64,000 nt of DNA, taken from positions 5,518,001 through 5,582,000 of the forward strand of contig JADKAF010000001.1 of the NCBI GenBank assembly GCA_016719295.1. Reading direction: 5' to 3'. This DNA comes from Planctomycetota bacterium (GTDB lineage Bacteria; Planctomycetota; UBA1135; JADKAF01). This document shows positions 26,532-36,035 of the stretch, piece after piece; the stretch's first letter is position 1; the number at the start of each line of letters is the position of its first letter. The notes beneath the pieces were generated by a model. It made no database searches. It was given only the letters and a program-made list of their open reading frames with translations, and was not told where the DNA came from. Both the position numbers and the translations under genes were made by a program.

Positions 26532-28082
26532 CTACTCGGCGAGCGGTGAGGCGACTCTCTCCTCGCCCTCGAAGCGCCCGGTCGAGCGGAGGTGGAGCGC
26601 CACCTCGCCGCTCTCGCCGTGGTAGCTGACCTTCGCGAGCAGGAGCTGGAGGAGCCGGCAGCGCTCCCTTACGACGAGGCCGGACCAGACCCGGTCGAAC
26701 TCCGCGAGCGCTTGCACGAGCTCCTCGCCGGAGATCCGCTCGCTCTCGATTGCGATCAGCTCGCCCTGGATCGCCTGTAGGCGCGCCTCGTGCTGCCCGA
26801 GCCTCTGGTCGATCTCGCCGACCCGTTCGCCCAGGGCTCGCGCGGCAGGGCCGGCGTGGACGATCGCGTCGAGCATCTTCTCGCGCTCGGCTCGAAGCTG
26901 CCGCGTCTCTTCTCCGATCCGCCGGCGCTCTGCTTCCAGCTCGGGCATCCGCTCCTTCGCCTGCGCATCGGCCGCGACCTTGGCGGCGCGGAGGATCCGG
27001 GAGTCGAGCCCGATCTCGCGCAGCCGATCGACCACGAATGCCTCGATCTTCGGCGCGGAGACCGAGGTGAGCGGGCAGGCGTCGGCGCGCGTCTCGTGCC
27101 GCGATGCGCAGCGGTAGTAGTGACGCTTCACCGGGCCGCGCTGCGAATACGTGTGGATCATCGCGCGACCGCAGCGCGCGCAATGCAGGAGTCCGCGCAG
27201 CAACCGACCCCACTTATTCCTCTGCTCCGCGCCGCGTCGGTTGCGGTTGCTCTCCAGCAGCTTCTGCGCGAGCTCAAAGCTCTCCTGGTCCACGATCGCT
27301 TCGTGCTGACCCGCGAAGATCTCCTTGCCGTGCGTGACGCGACCTGTCACCGCGATGCAGCGGAGCACGCGCGCGACATCGCGCTTCTCCCACTCGCGGC
27401 CCGAACGCAGTCGATGCCCACGGCGGTTGAGGAGAATCGCGACCTCGCTCAAGGATTCGAGCTCGAGGTAGCGCGCGAAGAGCTCACGCACGATCGCGGC
27501 CTGCGCTTCGTCGACGAGGAGCTTGCCCTTCACGGCGCGATAGCCGGGCGGCGATCCACCCGCGCCCCAATGGCCGGACCTCCGCGTCGCTTCCTGCTTG
27601 TCGCGAATTCGCTCCGCGATCTGCGCGCGCTCGAACTCGGCGAAGGTCGCGAGCAGGTTCACCATCAGTCGACCCGAGCTCGTGCTCGTGTCGAAGGACT
27701 GGGTCGTTGAGATGAACCGGACGCCGTGCCGATCGAAGCGCTGCAGCAGCGCCGCGAAGTCGAGCAGCGAGCGCGAGAGGCGGTCGAATCTGTAGACCGC
27801 GATGACATCGACGCGTCCCTCCTCGACATCGCGCATCAGTCGCTGGAACGCGGGCCTCTCGATGTCCTTGCCCGAGAACCCGACATCGTCGTATCGATCC
27901 GGCAAGGCGATCCAACCTTCGCCGCGCTGCGCACGCACATAGGCTTCGACGGCTTGTCGCTGCGCCTCGCAGCTCGTGAGCTCGGTGTCGCTGCGTTCCA
28001 CGCTTTGGCGCGTGTAGAGTGCGACGCGAAACGTCGGCGCCGTGAGCTCGGGCTGCTCGCGCTTCGGAGTTTTGACCTTCAT
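26532..28082 (-). CDS. Large serine recombinase
   Basis: The 516-residue protein carries the resolvase catalytic domain (FRVALYTRQSVE, nucleophile Ser27; DVGFSGKDIERPAFQRLM; VYRFDRLSRSLLDF; LLATFAEFERAQIAERIRDK), a recombinase DNA-binding domain, and a zinc ribbon (LLHCARCGRAM then HYYRCASRH and C) followed by a long coiled coil rich in Glu/Arg. It catalyses site-specific integration or excision. ATG at 28082 has GGAGG upstream; 28145 is an unsupported extension. The start overlaps the stop of the DUF2924 gene, as is common for this recombinase subgroup. Confidence 0.9.
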   Translation of the reverse strand: MKVKTPKREQPELTAPTFRVALYTRQSVERSDTELTSCEAQRQAVEAYVRAQRGEGWIALPDRYDDVGFSGKDIERPAFQRLMRDVEEGRVDVIAVYRFDRLSRSLLDFAALLQRFDRHGVRFISTTQSFDTSTSSGRLMVNLLATFAEFERAQIAERIRDKQEATRRSGHWGAGGSPPGYRAVKGKLLVDEAQAAIVRELFARYLELESLSEVAILLNRRGHRLRSGREWEKRDVARVLRCIAVTGRVTHGKEIFAGQHEAIVDQESFELAQKLLESNRNRRGAEQRNKWGRLLRGLLHCARCGRAMIHTYSQRGPVKRHYYRCASRHETRADACPLTSVSAPKIEAFVVDRLREIGLDSRILRAAKVAADAQAKERMPELEAERRRIGEETRQLRAEREKMLDAIVHAGPAARALGERVGEIDQRLGQHEARLQAIQGELIAIESERISGEELVQALAEFDRVWSGLVVRERCRLLQLLLAKVSYHGESGEVALHLRSTGRFEGEERVASPLAE

Positions 28083-28531
28083 CGTGCCTCCTTCGGCAGG
28101 CCGAAGAACAACCTGCCGTTCCACTTCGTTCCAGTGATCCGGCATGCGAGAGCGGAGAGGCTCGTGAAGCGCTCACCGTTCCACTCGAAGCCGTCGCGAA
28201 GCACTTCGACGCGGATCTTCTGTCCGCGCCACTGCTTCTCGATCGTCGCGCCAACCATCAGGCCCGCGGGCCGGATCTCTTCCGACCCGGGCAGATCGAG
28301 TGGCAGCTCGAGCGTCCGTTGAAGCTCGCCGATCCGTCGCTTCGCCGCGACGCTGAGACCGCCGAACGCGTTCTCCTGGACCAACCAGGCGACGCGCTTC
28401 CTGAGCCAACGCGCGTAGTTCCGGCGCGGCTCCTTGCCGGTGAGCTGCATGTAGCGCGCGACCAGCGCCTCTGTGCTCATCGCGGCGATCTCGCGGAGCT
28501 GCGCTTCGATCGAGCTCGATGTCGTGGTCAT
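28079..28531 (-). CDS. DUF2924 protein
   Basis: The 150-residue protein has the DUF2924 arrangement: an N-terminal helical part (LVARYMQLTGKEPRRNYARWLRKRVAWLVQE) and a C-terminal beta part (GATIEKQWRGQKIRVEVLRDGFEWNGERFTSLSALACRITG) ending in NGRLFFGL. Such genes regularly sit immediately upstream of large serine recombinases. It overlaps that gene by four bases (ATGA), so the two proteins are probably made together. Biochemical role unknown; a DNA-binding partner of the recombinase is likely. Confidence 0.8.
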   Translation of the reverse strand: MTTTSSSIEAQLREIAAMSTEALVARYMQLTGKEPRRNYARWLRKRVAWLVQENAFGGLSVAAKRRIGELQRTLELPLDLPGSEEIRPAGLMVGATIEKQWRGQKIRVEVLRDGFEWNGERFTSLSALACRITGTKWNGRLFFGLPKEAR

Positions 28532-28722
28532 GATGCCTCCTCGGCCGCGTCTCCGGCCGTGGCACAGTGAGGCTCGAGCCTGCGAGCCTCAGCAAGGTCA
28601 TCTTTCTCCCGCTCGCGATCGGAGAGGATGACTCGCCTCCAGCCCGCGGCGAGGATCGCGCCGATCTCGGCGCAGCGTTCGTCCGGTGTCAGGTGGGCGG
28701 GGTCGCGGTGGATGGGCTTCAT
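28528..28722 (-). CDS. Small hypothetical protein of the recombinase operon
   Basis: The 64-residue acidic protein (MKPIHRDPAHLTPDERCAEI start) overlaps its neighbours on both sides by four bases, which is strong evidence that it is real. Residues 12-30 form a helix with LTPDERCAEIGAILAAG, reminiscent of the small proteins found beside DUF2924 genes. No enzymatic motif is seen. Confidence 0.6.
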   Translation of the reverse strand: MKPIHRDPAHLTPDERCAEIGAILAAGWRRVILSDREREKDDLAEARRLEPHCATAGDAAEEAS

Positions 28723-29114
28723 CGCTGTGCCTCCTCGCGGATACCGAGCGCGGCGAAGATCGCGCGCTCGATCGAAGCGCGAGCCGCTTGGTCTCGCGGA
28801 CGGACCAGCGAGTGCTTCGTGCCGCGGCGTGAGGTGCGCGATGGGAACGAGAGCGCGAGTCGGCCATCGTCGGTGAGTCGCAGTGTCACGCCATCGATGC
28901 GGAACAGCGACTCGACCTCGATCACGAGGAACGCGAGGAGGCCGTCGTTCGCATCGTCATCTCCGGCCGGCGTGACGAGAACCGCGGTGATATCGAGCGC
29001 GGGCTTTCCGGCCGCGTCGAGGACAGGCCAGTTCCCCTCGAGAACGGACCAGGCTGATGGAATGCCGAAGCGCGCCGCTGCACGCTTGGCGAGGTCTTGA
29101 AGCTGTCGAGTCAC
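28719..29114 (-). CDS. Small protein with SpoVG-like C-terminal part
   Basis: The 131-residue protein heads the recombinase accessory operon and overlaps the next gene (ATGA). Its C-terminal half (VTLRLTDDGRLALSFPSRTSRRGTKHSLVRP then a helix DQAARASIERAIFAALG) has the order of strands and final helix seen in SpoVG, a nucleic-acid-binding fold. The N-terminal third differs. The SpoVG link is by eye and unproven. Confidence 0.55.
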   Translation of the reverse strand: MTRQLQDLAKRAAARFGIPSAWSVLEGNWPVLDAAGKPALDITAVLVTPAGDDDANDGLLAFLVIEVESLFRIDGVTLRLTDDGRLALSFPSRTSRRGTKHSLVRPRDQAARASIERAIFAALGIREEAQR

Positions 29115-29256
29115 TTGGTCTTCTCTCCTTCGGCCCGCTCCTCCGCCAAGAGAATCCGTGCCGATCTCTCGTTAGGTATCACGCCGCACGATCCGTTGCG
29201 GCGAAGTTGTCGCGAACCACGCAGCAAGGCATGGCATCGCGAGATGCGTTCGTTGG

Positions 29257-29487
29257 CTAGTCGTCGGCGAGGAACGACTCGACTTCGTCTAGCGTAAGCC
29301 CGAAGTCGCACCAGCCGGCCGATGCGGCGAGGGTGTTGTTCGAGACGTCGACGATTCGGAACGTTGCCCACGCAGGGTTCTCCGATGAGCGCGCCCGGCA
29401 CTTCTCGACGCGGAAGCCCTGGCGGCGAGCCTTTCTGCGCAAGCGTGATTCGCGGGCGCGATCGAGTCTGTCTTCTGCTGTGTCCAT
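29257..29487 (-). CDS. Small phage-type hypothetical protein
   Basis: The 76-residue protein has a basic N-terminal helix (RLDRARESRLRRKARRQGFRVEKCR) and a compact beta part (PAWATFRIVDVSNNTLAASAGWCDFGLTLDEVESFLADD). This layout is common in small phage or plasmid proteins that act on nucleic acids. It stands alone about 140 bases upstream of the SpoVG-like gene on the same strand. Confidence 0.5.
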   Translation of the reverse strand: MDTAEDRLDRARESRLRRKARRQGFRVEKCRARSSENPAWATFRIVDVSNNTLAASAGWCDFGLTLDEVESFLADD

Positions 29488-29682
29488 GACCGAAGTCCTC
29501 TTGCGCGCTGTTGGTTGGGATCGCGATCGAGTTTGCGCGAAGAGACTCGAGGGCGATGATGTGCGTTGAACTCGCTCGAGAGCCCGAGCGCGATGGTTCC
29601 GAGGATGTGCTCGGCCAGGCGGTCGGCGCAGCGCTCATGGAGCGGTCGTTGCGATGAACCCGGCCATTGCGATGTCGAGGCG

Positions 29683-30930
29683 TCATCGCTGTGTCTCCGT
29701 GAGGGAGCGCTTCGAGCCGGCCTCGCCGTCGATCGATGCTGGCGGGTTCATTCCCGCCCAGACGAACCGCTCTGTCGGCAGCACCGGTGGATGGCAGACG
29801 GCGCACGTCCACGTGGACCACTGTGCGTCGAGTCGGAAGAACCGCTGGCCGCGGCACGAGTGGCACGATGCTGGCGGGGAAGAGCTCGGTTCGCTGATGT
29901 CGAGCGCTTCCGCACGCTTGGATCCGGCAAGTCGATTGCTCGCATGTGCGACGTCGTCGATGTGCTTCCGCTGCTTCGCGGTCGGCCCGCTCGTCGCTCG
30001 CGCGGAGAACTGACCCGCTCCGACCCCGCGCAGGAGGAGCACGAGGTGCGGATGCGCCGGCACCAAGACCTCGGTCGCGGAGTCGATGCGCAGAGGAATC
30101 GGCGAGTGCGAACCCGGCTCGTGTCCCGACGGCCATGCCGGTCCGAGCGCGGCGATCGCGTTCTCGGGCGTTGCTGCGCGCAGCAGCTCGAGCGCGCGTT
30201 CGAGGACGGCGGCTGTCTCGCGCGCCGGCCAGCCCAGGACTTCACAGAGCGCGCGGCGAGCGATGGCTCGGGCAGCGCCGTCGAGCTCGAGCGCCCAGCG
30301 GTGGATCTCCTCGGCGACGGCGACGATCGCGGCGGCGTCGGTGACCGAGTGCCAGTCCAGAACACGGAGATCGGCTGCCGTGCGCGCCACGGCGGGGCGC
30401 CACGCGCCGAGCAGGTCGGCGCCGGCGCGGGCGGCGTCCCGCGCGACCTTGCGGCTGCGAAGCAGGAGGTAGTCGTCGCGTTCCGGCGCGGCGCTCCATC
30501 GAGGCTCGCGGGCCGCATCCTCGAGCTCGGCCGCGCTTGGCTCGTACCAGATCGCAGCGTGGTCGGCGTGGGGATCGACGCAGCGGGCGCAACACCAGCG
30601 CGCGGACCTGTCGTCGGTCTTCCACCACGCCGTATCGCCACAGTTCCAGCAGAACGATGGCGGAGGTTCGTGCTGGGAGTGATCGGCCGGCGTTGCCGGT
30701 CGGCACGCGCTCGATGACGGAGGTGGTGTCCCTGGTGCCAGGCGCGCCAGGGCGGCTTCGAGGGCGAGGCGGGCGAGTAGAGGCGGGATCGACAACCTCG
30801 TCGAGATCACCTTCGTCGCGCTGGCGATCTCTCTCTCGGGCGACTCGGCGAAGCGAACCTGCCGCGAGAGGCGGTCGACCGCGGCCCGATGCGCCACCGT
30901 TGAGCTCGAGTACATGGGGGAGGACCTCAT
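29683..30930 (-). CDS. Hypothetical protein with two zinc-finger-like clusters
   Basis: The 415-residue protein has FCWNCGDTAWWK with CCARCVDPHADH near residues 90-125 and SCHSCRGQRFFR with CAVCHPP near residues 355-385, two zinc-ribbon-like pairs. The middle is helical and Ala/Arg/Leu-rich. GGAGG precedes ATG at 30930, which overlaps the stop of the DUF3987 gene by four bases. Position after a replicative protein suggests a DNA-binding role; no family was recognised. Confidence 0.55.
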   Translation of the reverse strand: MRSSPMYSSSTVAHRAAVDRLSRQVRFAESPEREIASATKVISTRLSIPPLLARLALEAALARLAPGTPPPSSSACRPATPADHSQHEPPPSFCWNCGDTAWWKTDDRSARWCCARCVDPHADHAAIWYEPSAAELEDAAREPRWSAAPERDDYLLLRSRKVARDAARAGADLLGAWRPAVARTAADLRVLDWHSVTDAAAIVAVAEEIHRWALELDGAARAIARRALCEVLGWPARETAAVLERALELLRAATPENAIAALGPAWPSGHEPGSHSPIPLRIDSATEVLVPAHPHLVLLLRGVGAGQFSARATSGPTAKQRKHIDDVAHASNRLAGSKRAEALDISEPSSSPPASCHSCRGQRFFRLDAQWSTWTCAVCHPPVLPTERFVWAGMNPPASIDGEAGSKRSLTETQR

Positions 30931-32846
30931 GGCGATTCCTCCAGTCCCTCGACGTCGTCGAAGGCGGATTCGAGCCGTCGCAGGCGCTGCTGCTCTTCGG
31001 CATCGAGCTCGACTCTCGGCTCCTCCACATCCGGCAGGGGTTCGGATTGCGGCGCTGGTAGCTCTCGTGATGGACGCCGTCGCGATCCGTCCCCTGCACT
31101 CAGCGCTGGCGCATTTAGAGAATTTAGAGATGCGGTTTCGGGTCGGGTCCCACCGCCCGGTTGGTGCAGCGCGGGATTGCGAGAATTTAGAGAAGCACTC
31201 TCCTCACCGATTCTCTCCAGCCGGACAGCGAGATCCGGGCGGACCATCCACTCGGCGCTCGGCTTCCGGCCAGGTCCATCCCGCTGCTCCTGTTCGACCT
31301 TCCGGATGAAGTTGTGATCCGCGAGCTTCTCCAGAGCGGCGGTGATCACCTCCGACTTCACACGCAGATTCTGCTGGCACCTCTTGGTCGAGAACCTCTC
31401 AATCCGGTTTCGGAGGATCCAGGCCACGATTCGCTCGGCGAGGAGCGTGAGCTGTTCGGATTCGATGAGAGCGAACGCCGCGAGCGCGTGCCCGATCAAG
31501 TACTCGCCGATCGTGACGGCCCGGCGCATGTTCTCTCCGCTGATCTCATACATGAACGCCGCACTGCCGAGCTCGTAGACGTGGAGCGCTCCGGCGATGC
31601 GAACAACATGTCCGGGGAGCTTCGCTGCCCAGTCCCTGACGTCGTAGAGGTCTCCTGTCTTCGGCAGCCGCACCTCGACCGCGTCGGAGAATCGCCGCCA
31701 TACCGCGCGGGCCTCCGAGGAGCAGAGAATCGTGGTCGGTGGCGGCGGAGCTTCGAAGGGCTTCTGACCGAGGGCCTCCTTCAGGACGCTCCCGTACTCG
31801 GTTGCGGCGTTCTGCAGGCGTTCACGACGCGCATCCTGGACCTCTGGATCGGGAAGAAGCCGCCGCCCGAGCCGCGAAGTGGGCACTACGCAGAGGAAGC
31901 GAGCGAGAAAACCGATCTGCCGAAGGTGCTGCTTCGCCTTCAGCTCGCGAAGTACGGCGGGCTGGATGATCTGGGCGATGACGACGGCAGGATGAGGGAC
32001 GACATCCGGTGGCCTGCCCACGCGGTTCGTGATGATGCTCTCGCCCGAGTAGCCCTGGCAGAACGCGTCAACATTGGGGGCGTCGCTGTAGCGGCCCGAG
32101 ATGTTGAGGAATAGTCCGCCCTCCGCGGACGCGACGACGAGTCGCCCATGGTTGCGCCCCATGTGCTGGATCGCCGCCTCCGTCGTCAGGTCTTGCAGGA
32201 TCAGAGGAACGAGATGAAGCGTTTCGCCCTGGTTGGCTGCGAGAGCCTCCGCCTCCTTGCGCGCCCTCTCGCGGTCCTCCGGGTGCTTCGCGCTCGTGGC
32301 CTGCGATTGGAGTGCCTTCAGGCGATCCTTCTCGATGCAGCTTCGAGCCGCCGAAGCGCGGAACGCGGGCGCGAGCTTCTCGATCTCCGACTTGTCCCAC
32401 TCTTCGATCGGCCGCATCACCGCCTGGAGGACCGGGCTCTTGCGCTCACCGGTCTCGCCGAGGACCAGGCACCAGAGGACGGCCTGCTCGACGTGAGTCC
32501 CTACGTCGTACGTGAACCGTCCGGCAGCCGCGATCGAGATGGCGACGATCGCGGGCACCGCGACGTAGTTCACGTCGACATCGACGACTTCTGCGGCGGC
32601 GACGACAAACTCCCGGAGAGAATCCGGGAGGCACTCGAGCGGGAAAGTGGAAGTGATCGGGACGATCTCGAGAGGCTCGAGGCTTGGCCAACCGGAGGGA
32701 GCTCTGGAGCGAAGTGGGATCCCAAGTCGGTTCTCTAAATTCTCGGAATGGGTCGGCGAAGGCACAGATCCCGCTCCCGCCGACTCTGCAGACCGATCGC
32801 GGGGCGACGCGGGGGACCCATCGTTCCGGGGCGCAGAGGAGCTCAC
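30927..32846 (-). CDS. DUF3987 (YfjI-like) replication-associated protein
   Basis: The 639-residue protein follows the primase with a 4-base overlap. LVLGETGERKSPVLQAV near residue 130 is the P-loop-like motif of DUF3987 proteins; KDRLKALQSQAT and LILQDLTTEAAIQHMGRNHGRLVVASAEGG follow, and a winged-helix-like segment (RCQQNLRVKSEVITAALEKLADHNFI) lies near residue 500. The family is common in prophages and plasmids beside CHC2 primases. Three ATTTAGAGA copies near the 3' end and one near the 5' end use TTA codons, rare in this genome, and give SLNSLN and ENLEN peptides. Confidence 0.8.
   Translation of the reverse strand: MSSSAPRNDGSPASPRDRSAESAGAGSVPSPTHSENLENRLGIPLRSRAPSGWPSLEPLEIVPITSTFPLECLPDSLREFVVAAAEVVDVDVNYVAVPAIVAISIAAAGRFTYDVGTHVEQAVLWCLVLGETGERKSPVLQAVMRPIEEWDKSEIEKLAPAFRASAARSCIEKDRLKALQSQATSAKHPEDRERARKEAEALAANQGETLHLVPLILQDLTTEAAIQHMGRNHGRLVVASAEGGLFLNISGRYSDAPNVDAFCQGYSGESIITNRVGRPPDVVPHPAVVIAQIIQPAVLRELKAKQHLRQIGFLARFLCVVPTSRLGRRLLPDPEVQDARRERLQNAATEYGSVLKEALGQKPFEAPPPPTTILCSSEARAVWRRFSDAVEVRLPKTGDLYDVRDWAAKLPGHVVRIAGALHVYELGSAAFMYEISGENMRRAVTIGEYLIGHALAAFALIESEQLTLLAERIVAWILRNRIERFSTKRCQQNLRVKSEVITAALEKLADHNFIRKVEQEQRDGPGRKPSAEWMVRPDLAVRLERIGEESASLNSRNPALHQPGGGTRPETASLNSLNAPALSAGDGSRRRPSRELPAPQSEPLPDVEEPRVELDAEEQQRLRRLESAFDDVEGLEESP
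31113..31193. repeat. ATTTAGAGA 9-mers (iteron-like)
   Basis: ATTTAGAGA occurs at 31113-31121, immediately again at 31122-31130, and at 31185-31193; an inverted copy lies at 32732-32740. These AT-rich words stand out in GC-rich coding DNA inside a replication-type gene and could be binding sites for an initiator. Confidence 0.45.
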
Positions 32847-33763
32847 TGCTCAACTCCTCGGCGGGCGAGCCAGTCGACCGCGTCGCCGCCCTCTGGTAGG
32901 CCGAGCGCATCCACGTCGACGATGTGCACGCTCGCGGGCGGATCCATGCACTCGAGCTGACGCGCGATTCGATGCGCGTAGCGCTCGCCCGGCGCATCGC
33001 GGTCGGGCCAGATCACGACCGCGCGACCCGCGAGCGGGGTCCAGTCAGTCAGGTCGGAAGCGCTCGAGCCGCCCGACGCGGTAGTCGCGATCAGCCCGAT
33101 GCCGATCAGCGCATCCGCTGCGGGCTCGCCCTCCACGACGTACACCGTGTTCGCGGAGTCAACGCGCAGGAGCTCCGGAAGTCGGTAGAGAGGTCGCGAG
33201 CCGGGTGCGAGAAACTCCTTCGGCATCCGGCGCGGGCGACCGCCTGGGTGCGCCGGCAGGTAGATCTTCCACGGCTTCGGCTTGCTCTTCTGCATACGCC
33301 AAGTGCCGTCGGGGAGACGCTGCTGCATGCGCACGATCTCGAACGCGGGGGCGCTGTTCGCGCGCTCGTAAAGCCAACTGCGGACAGCCACGAACTCGCC
33401 CCGCTGACGGTCGGCGGGAGTGCCGCTCTTCTGCGTCGCCGCGGGCCCAAGCTTGAGCTCGGGCACGGCGATCCCGGATCGGTGCTCGAGATCACGGAGC
33501 GCGTCCCCCATGCGGGAGAACCGCCCGAGCGCCGTGTGGAGCGCCACGACGTCCCCAGCGTAGAACTCGCATGCGAAGCACTTGGCGCGGCCCGTCCGAA
33601 GGTGCACCCGGCACGACGGATGCCGGTCCTCGTGCCCTGGACCCGGGCAGTGGATGAGCGCGTGCTGCGAGCCGCCGCGATGCGCTGGTACGCCGTGGAG
33701 GGCGATGATGTCGGCGCCGGACATGCCCAAGGCCGCCACACGCTCGGCGAAGCAGCCGCTCAT
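32843..33763 (-). CDS. CHC2/Toprim DNA primase-like protein
   Basis: The 306-residue protein has a CHC2-type zinc finger (HCPGPGHEDRHPSCRVH then CFACEFYAGD) and a Toprim domain whose acidic motif is VYVVEGEPAADAL, with WPDRDAPG as the DxD-like motif. It would make primers for element replication. ATG at 33763 has GGAGG upstream and overlaps the stop of the HTH gene; the upstream extension to 33865 is rejected. The stop overlaps the start of the DUF3987 gene, so xis-like, primase and DUF3987 genes form a coupled run. Confidence 0.85.
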   Translation of the reverse strand: MSGCFAERVAALGMSGADIIALHGVPAHRGGSQHALIHCPGPGHEDRHPSCRVHLRTGRAKCFACEFYAGDVVALHTALGRFSRMGDALRDLEHRSGIAVPELKLGPAATQKSGTPADRQRGEFVAVRSWLYERANSAPAFEIVRMQQRLPDGTWRMQKSKPKPWKIYLPAHPGGRPRRMPKEFLAPGSRPLYRLPELLRVDSANTVYVVEGEPAADALIGIGLIATTASGGSSASDLTDWTPLAGRAVVIWPDRDAPGERYAHRIARQLECMDPPASVHIVDVDALGLPEGGDAVDWLARRGVEQ

Positions 33764-33939
33764 GAGCTCGCCTCCGAGCTCAGTCGCTCGAGCGCTACGG
33801 GCCACTTGATCCGCAGGACCTTGCGGCTCATGCGCAGCGCTTCTAGCCGTCCCAGCCGGATCCACCTCAGCACCGTGTCGCGTGAGACCCCGAGCCGATC
33901 AGCGGCGATTGCGGGACTCACCAACTCTTCGATGTCCAT
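33760..33939 (-). CDS. Excisionase/AlpA-like HTH protein
   Basis: This 59-residue gene was found by reading the minus strand: ATG at 33939, stop at 33760. MDIEELVSPAIAADRLGVSR leads into a MerR/HTH_17-type helix-turn-helix with RDTVLRWIRLGRLEALRMSRK, the usual recognition helix and wing of Xis and AlpA-like proteins. It is the first gene of the minus-strand replication operon and overlaps the primase start. It likely controls excision or the operon. Confidence 0.75.
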   Translation of the reverse strand: MDIEELVSPAIAADRLGVSRDTVLRWIRLGRLEALRMSRKVLRIKWPVALERLSSEASS

Positions 33940-34053
33940 GACTGCCTCGCATGCCCCGTGAAGGGCGCTCTTGCGAAGGCATATAACTCGACCGCCGTGG
34001 ATTCCGCCCGTACCCCAATTGGACCTGGATCCATAGGCGTCGTGGCTCGTAAG

Positions 34054-34070
34054 TCCTTTCTGGGAAAGGA
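34054..34070. promoter_or_regulatory. Short dyad upstream of the replication operon
   Basis: TCCTTTC TGG GAAAGGA is a perfect 7-bp inverted repeat with a 3-base centre, 115 bases upstream of the HTH gene. It may be an operator; alternatively it ends the next gene upstream (34107-34961). Minus-strand TTATAT near 33980 is a possible -10 box. Confidence 0.3.
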
Positions 34071-34106
34071 TTTGCGTGCGCCGCTCCTCCGTACCCGAAA
34101 CGTACT

Positions 34107-34961
34107 CTATTGAGCGGAGAGGGCTTGAAGGCCAGCTCGTGCCAGGTTCGCGATCTTGTACCAGGCGTAGTTATCTTCCACGGTGACATGGCGCTCGATC
34201 CAATCCCTCAACTCGGGCACGCGCTCACGTACCTCTCCTAGAACCTTCCGGCTCGCCTTGGCCTTGCCGTCCTTCCCGAGCCGCAGTAGAAAATCGCTCG
34301 CGCTGCCGGTGATTACCACCTCGCGCGAACCGCCGCTCAAGGTGACTTCGATGGCGACCTTGTTGCGCTCGAGATCGCGCAGCTTCTTGAGCCGAGGAAC
34401 CATTTGGGTCTCGAACTCGCATACGCGTTCCCGGATCCAGCTGATCAGCCCGAGCGCGCGGAACCGGATCAGGAAGTAGCAGCCAGCAAGATGGTCGCGG
34501 ACCTGCTCCCAGTTCTGGACGTTCGCCTCGACATGCCAGCGACCTTCGCGCATGAAGGAAGGGGTCGCTCCGCCCATCTCCTGCTGAAAAACTACGTTGA
34601 ACTCGAGGTCGAATTGCTCGGGAATGAAGCTGAGGAATGACCCAAGCCTGCGATGGGGATAGTCGGGGACATCGCGAATCGGAATCATCTCGCCGTACAC
34701 TTTCCGGAGCTTAAGAGGAGGGCGCTGGCCGAAGATCTCGGCGATGCTGCCCTCAGGGTCGCCCAGCCAAGGGAAGCCATAGAGGTCGCGGACTCGCCGC
34801 CCCCAAGTTTCTGCGTCGTTGAAGACCTGGTGCACCTCGGCGTCGCTTGTCGGATCCAGATCGAGGTCGGGATAGGGGCCGTGAACCGCAGCGTGCAAGG
34901 CGTCCATCTTCGACTTGAGCTGCTCGAGGAGTTCCGCGATTTCGGCGGGGATGCTCTTCAT
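34107..34961 (-). CDS. Hypothetical protein
   Basis: The 284-residue protein starts at ATG 34961 (MKSIPAEIAELLEQLKSKMDALHA). It has a helical N-terminus, a central beta/alpha part with FLSFIPEQFDLEFNVVFQQEMGGATP and a C-terminal helical segment ending in IERHVTVEDNYAWYKIANLARAG. GRWHVEANVQNWEQVRDHLAGCYFLIRFRALG near the middle looks like a folded domain. No family is recognised. Base composition is lower in GC than the terminase region. It sits alone. Confidence 0.55.
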   Translation of the reverse strand: MKSIPAEIAELLEQLKSKMDALHAAVHGPYPDLDLDPTSDAEVHQVFNDAETWGRRVRDLYGFPWLGDPEGSIAEIFGQRPPLKLRKVYGEMIPIRDVPDYPHRRLGSFLSFIPEQFDLEFNVVFQQEMGGATPSFMREGRWHVEANVQNWEQVRDHLAGCYFLIRFRALGLISWIRERVCEFETQMVPRLKKLRDLERNKVAIEVTLSGGSREVVITGSASDFLLRLGKDGKAKASRKVLGEVRERVPELRDWIERHVTVEDNYAWYKIANLARAGLQALSAQ

Positions 34962-36035
34962 GGCCGAGACAGACGGGCTGGAGAGTTGGCGAGAGAAGAA
35001 TGCGCCGTAGCTGCACGGAGCGAACCAATAGTCTCCGCAGCGGTCGCCTCGAATTCTAGATCGTCGATCCATGCCCGTATCCCGGGCAGTCTCTTCGGCG
35101 GAGTCGCAAGGAACCACGGGGGACTCCGCCCCCGCCGCCACTTCTCGCGAGGCGCGAGATCCCGGGGGCGACTATTCAGATGAGGCTGCGGCTGCCTTGG
35201 CTTTTCTCTGATGATCATGTATCGCTGATGGCCTCGGCGCGTCGTCGACCCGTGTAGCCTTCGCATCGGGGTGGCTCATTTCGCTCACTATCGGACGGGC
35301 CGCACGGGCGCTGCGAAGAGCCGGATCCGGGCCGCCGGGGTGCCAATCTGGCGGAGATCGCGCCGATCCGTGTCGCATAAGCTGCGAAATGCGACCCACC
35401 TGCGGCCCGATCGGGCGGTCGGCGCTCCGGCCCGTCGCCGCCGCCGTGCTTCACACGAGCCCCCGCGCCGCTCATTTGCGCGGTCCAGCCGTCCTTCAGC
35501 CATCCGCGGACAGCTCGCCGAAAGTCCTCCCGAGCGCCCGAAGGCGGCGCGTGAAGAGCAGCTCTCGTCGCTCGAGCATCCGCCAGGGGGCTGTCCGCTC
35601 CGATCGCGACGATGAACGAGGAGCAGTCCGGCTTCGGGGCAGGGAATCGTCGATGCCGACGGCCTCGCGAATCTCCCGGCAGCGGCGCGCCGAGGCGTCG
35701 CGGGAACGCGCTCTTGAGCACCCCGGCGTCATCCTCGACGGCTTGCATCACGCCTGTGCTGTTGAACCCGGTCCGACACCGCGATGTCACCTGGCTCGTG
35801 AAGCTCGCCAGCAGCGGAGTCCAGGAAGGCGGCCGCTCTAAGCCTTTTCTCCGGCGGTACTTGAGGATTCAGAGCGCGTCCCTGAAATCGGCGACATGTC
35901 CGAACGGCCTTGCCATCACCCGAGAACGAGCCCTCCGGAACGTCCAGATTGGGTGTTGGCTCCGCCCTGGTCGAAGGCAACTGAGTGAGCGCGATGCGCG
36001 CGTGTGCGGCACCTCGAAGATAGGGCGAAAACGAA
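34962..36035. other. Region without convincing gene
   Basis: About 1.1 kb with open frames on both strands, none with family features; translations are Arg/Ser/Pro-rich. It looks like decayed accessory DNA. The only clear signal is the terminator hairpin beyond its right end. Confidence 0.3.

Noticed and set aside
35215..35790. Minus-strand frame of 191 codons in the phage-like region
   Set aside because: Arg/Pro/Gly-rich, no RBS and no recognisable motif.
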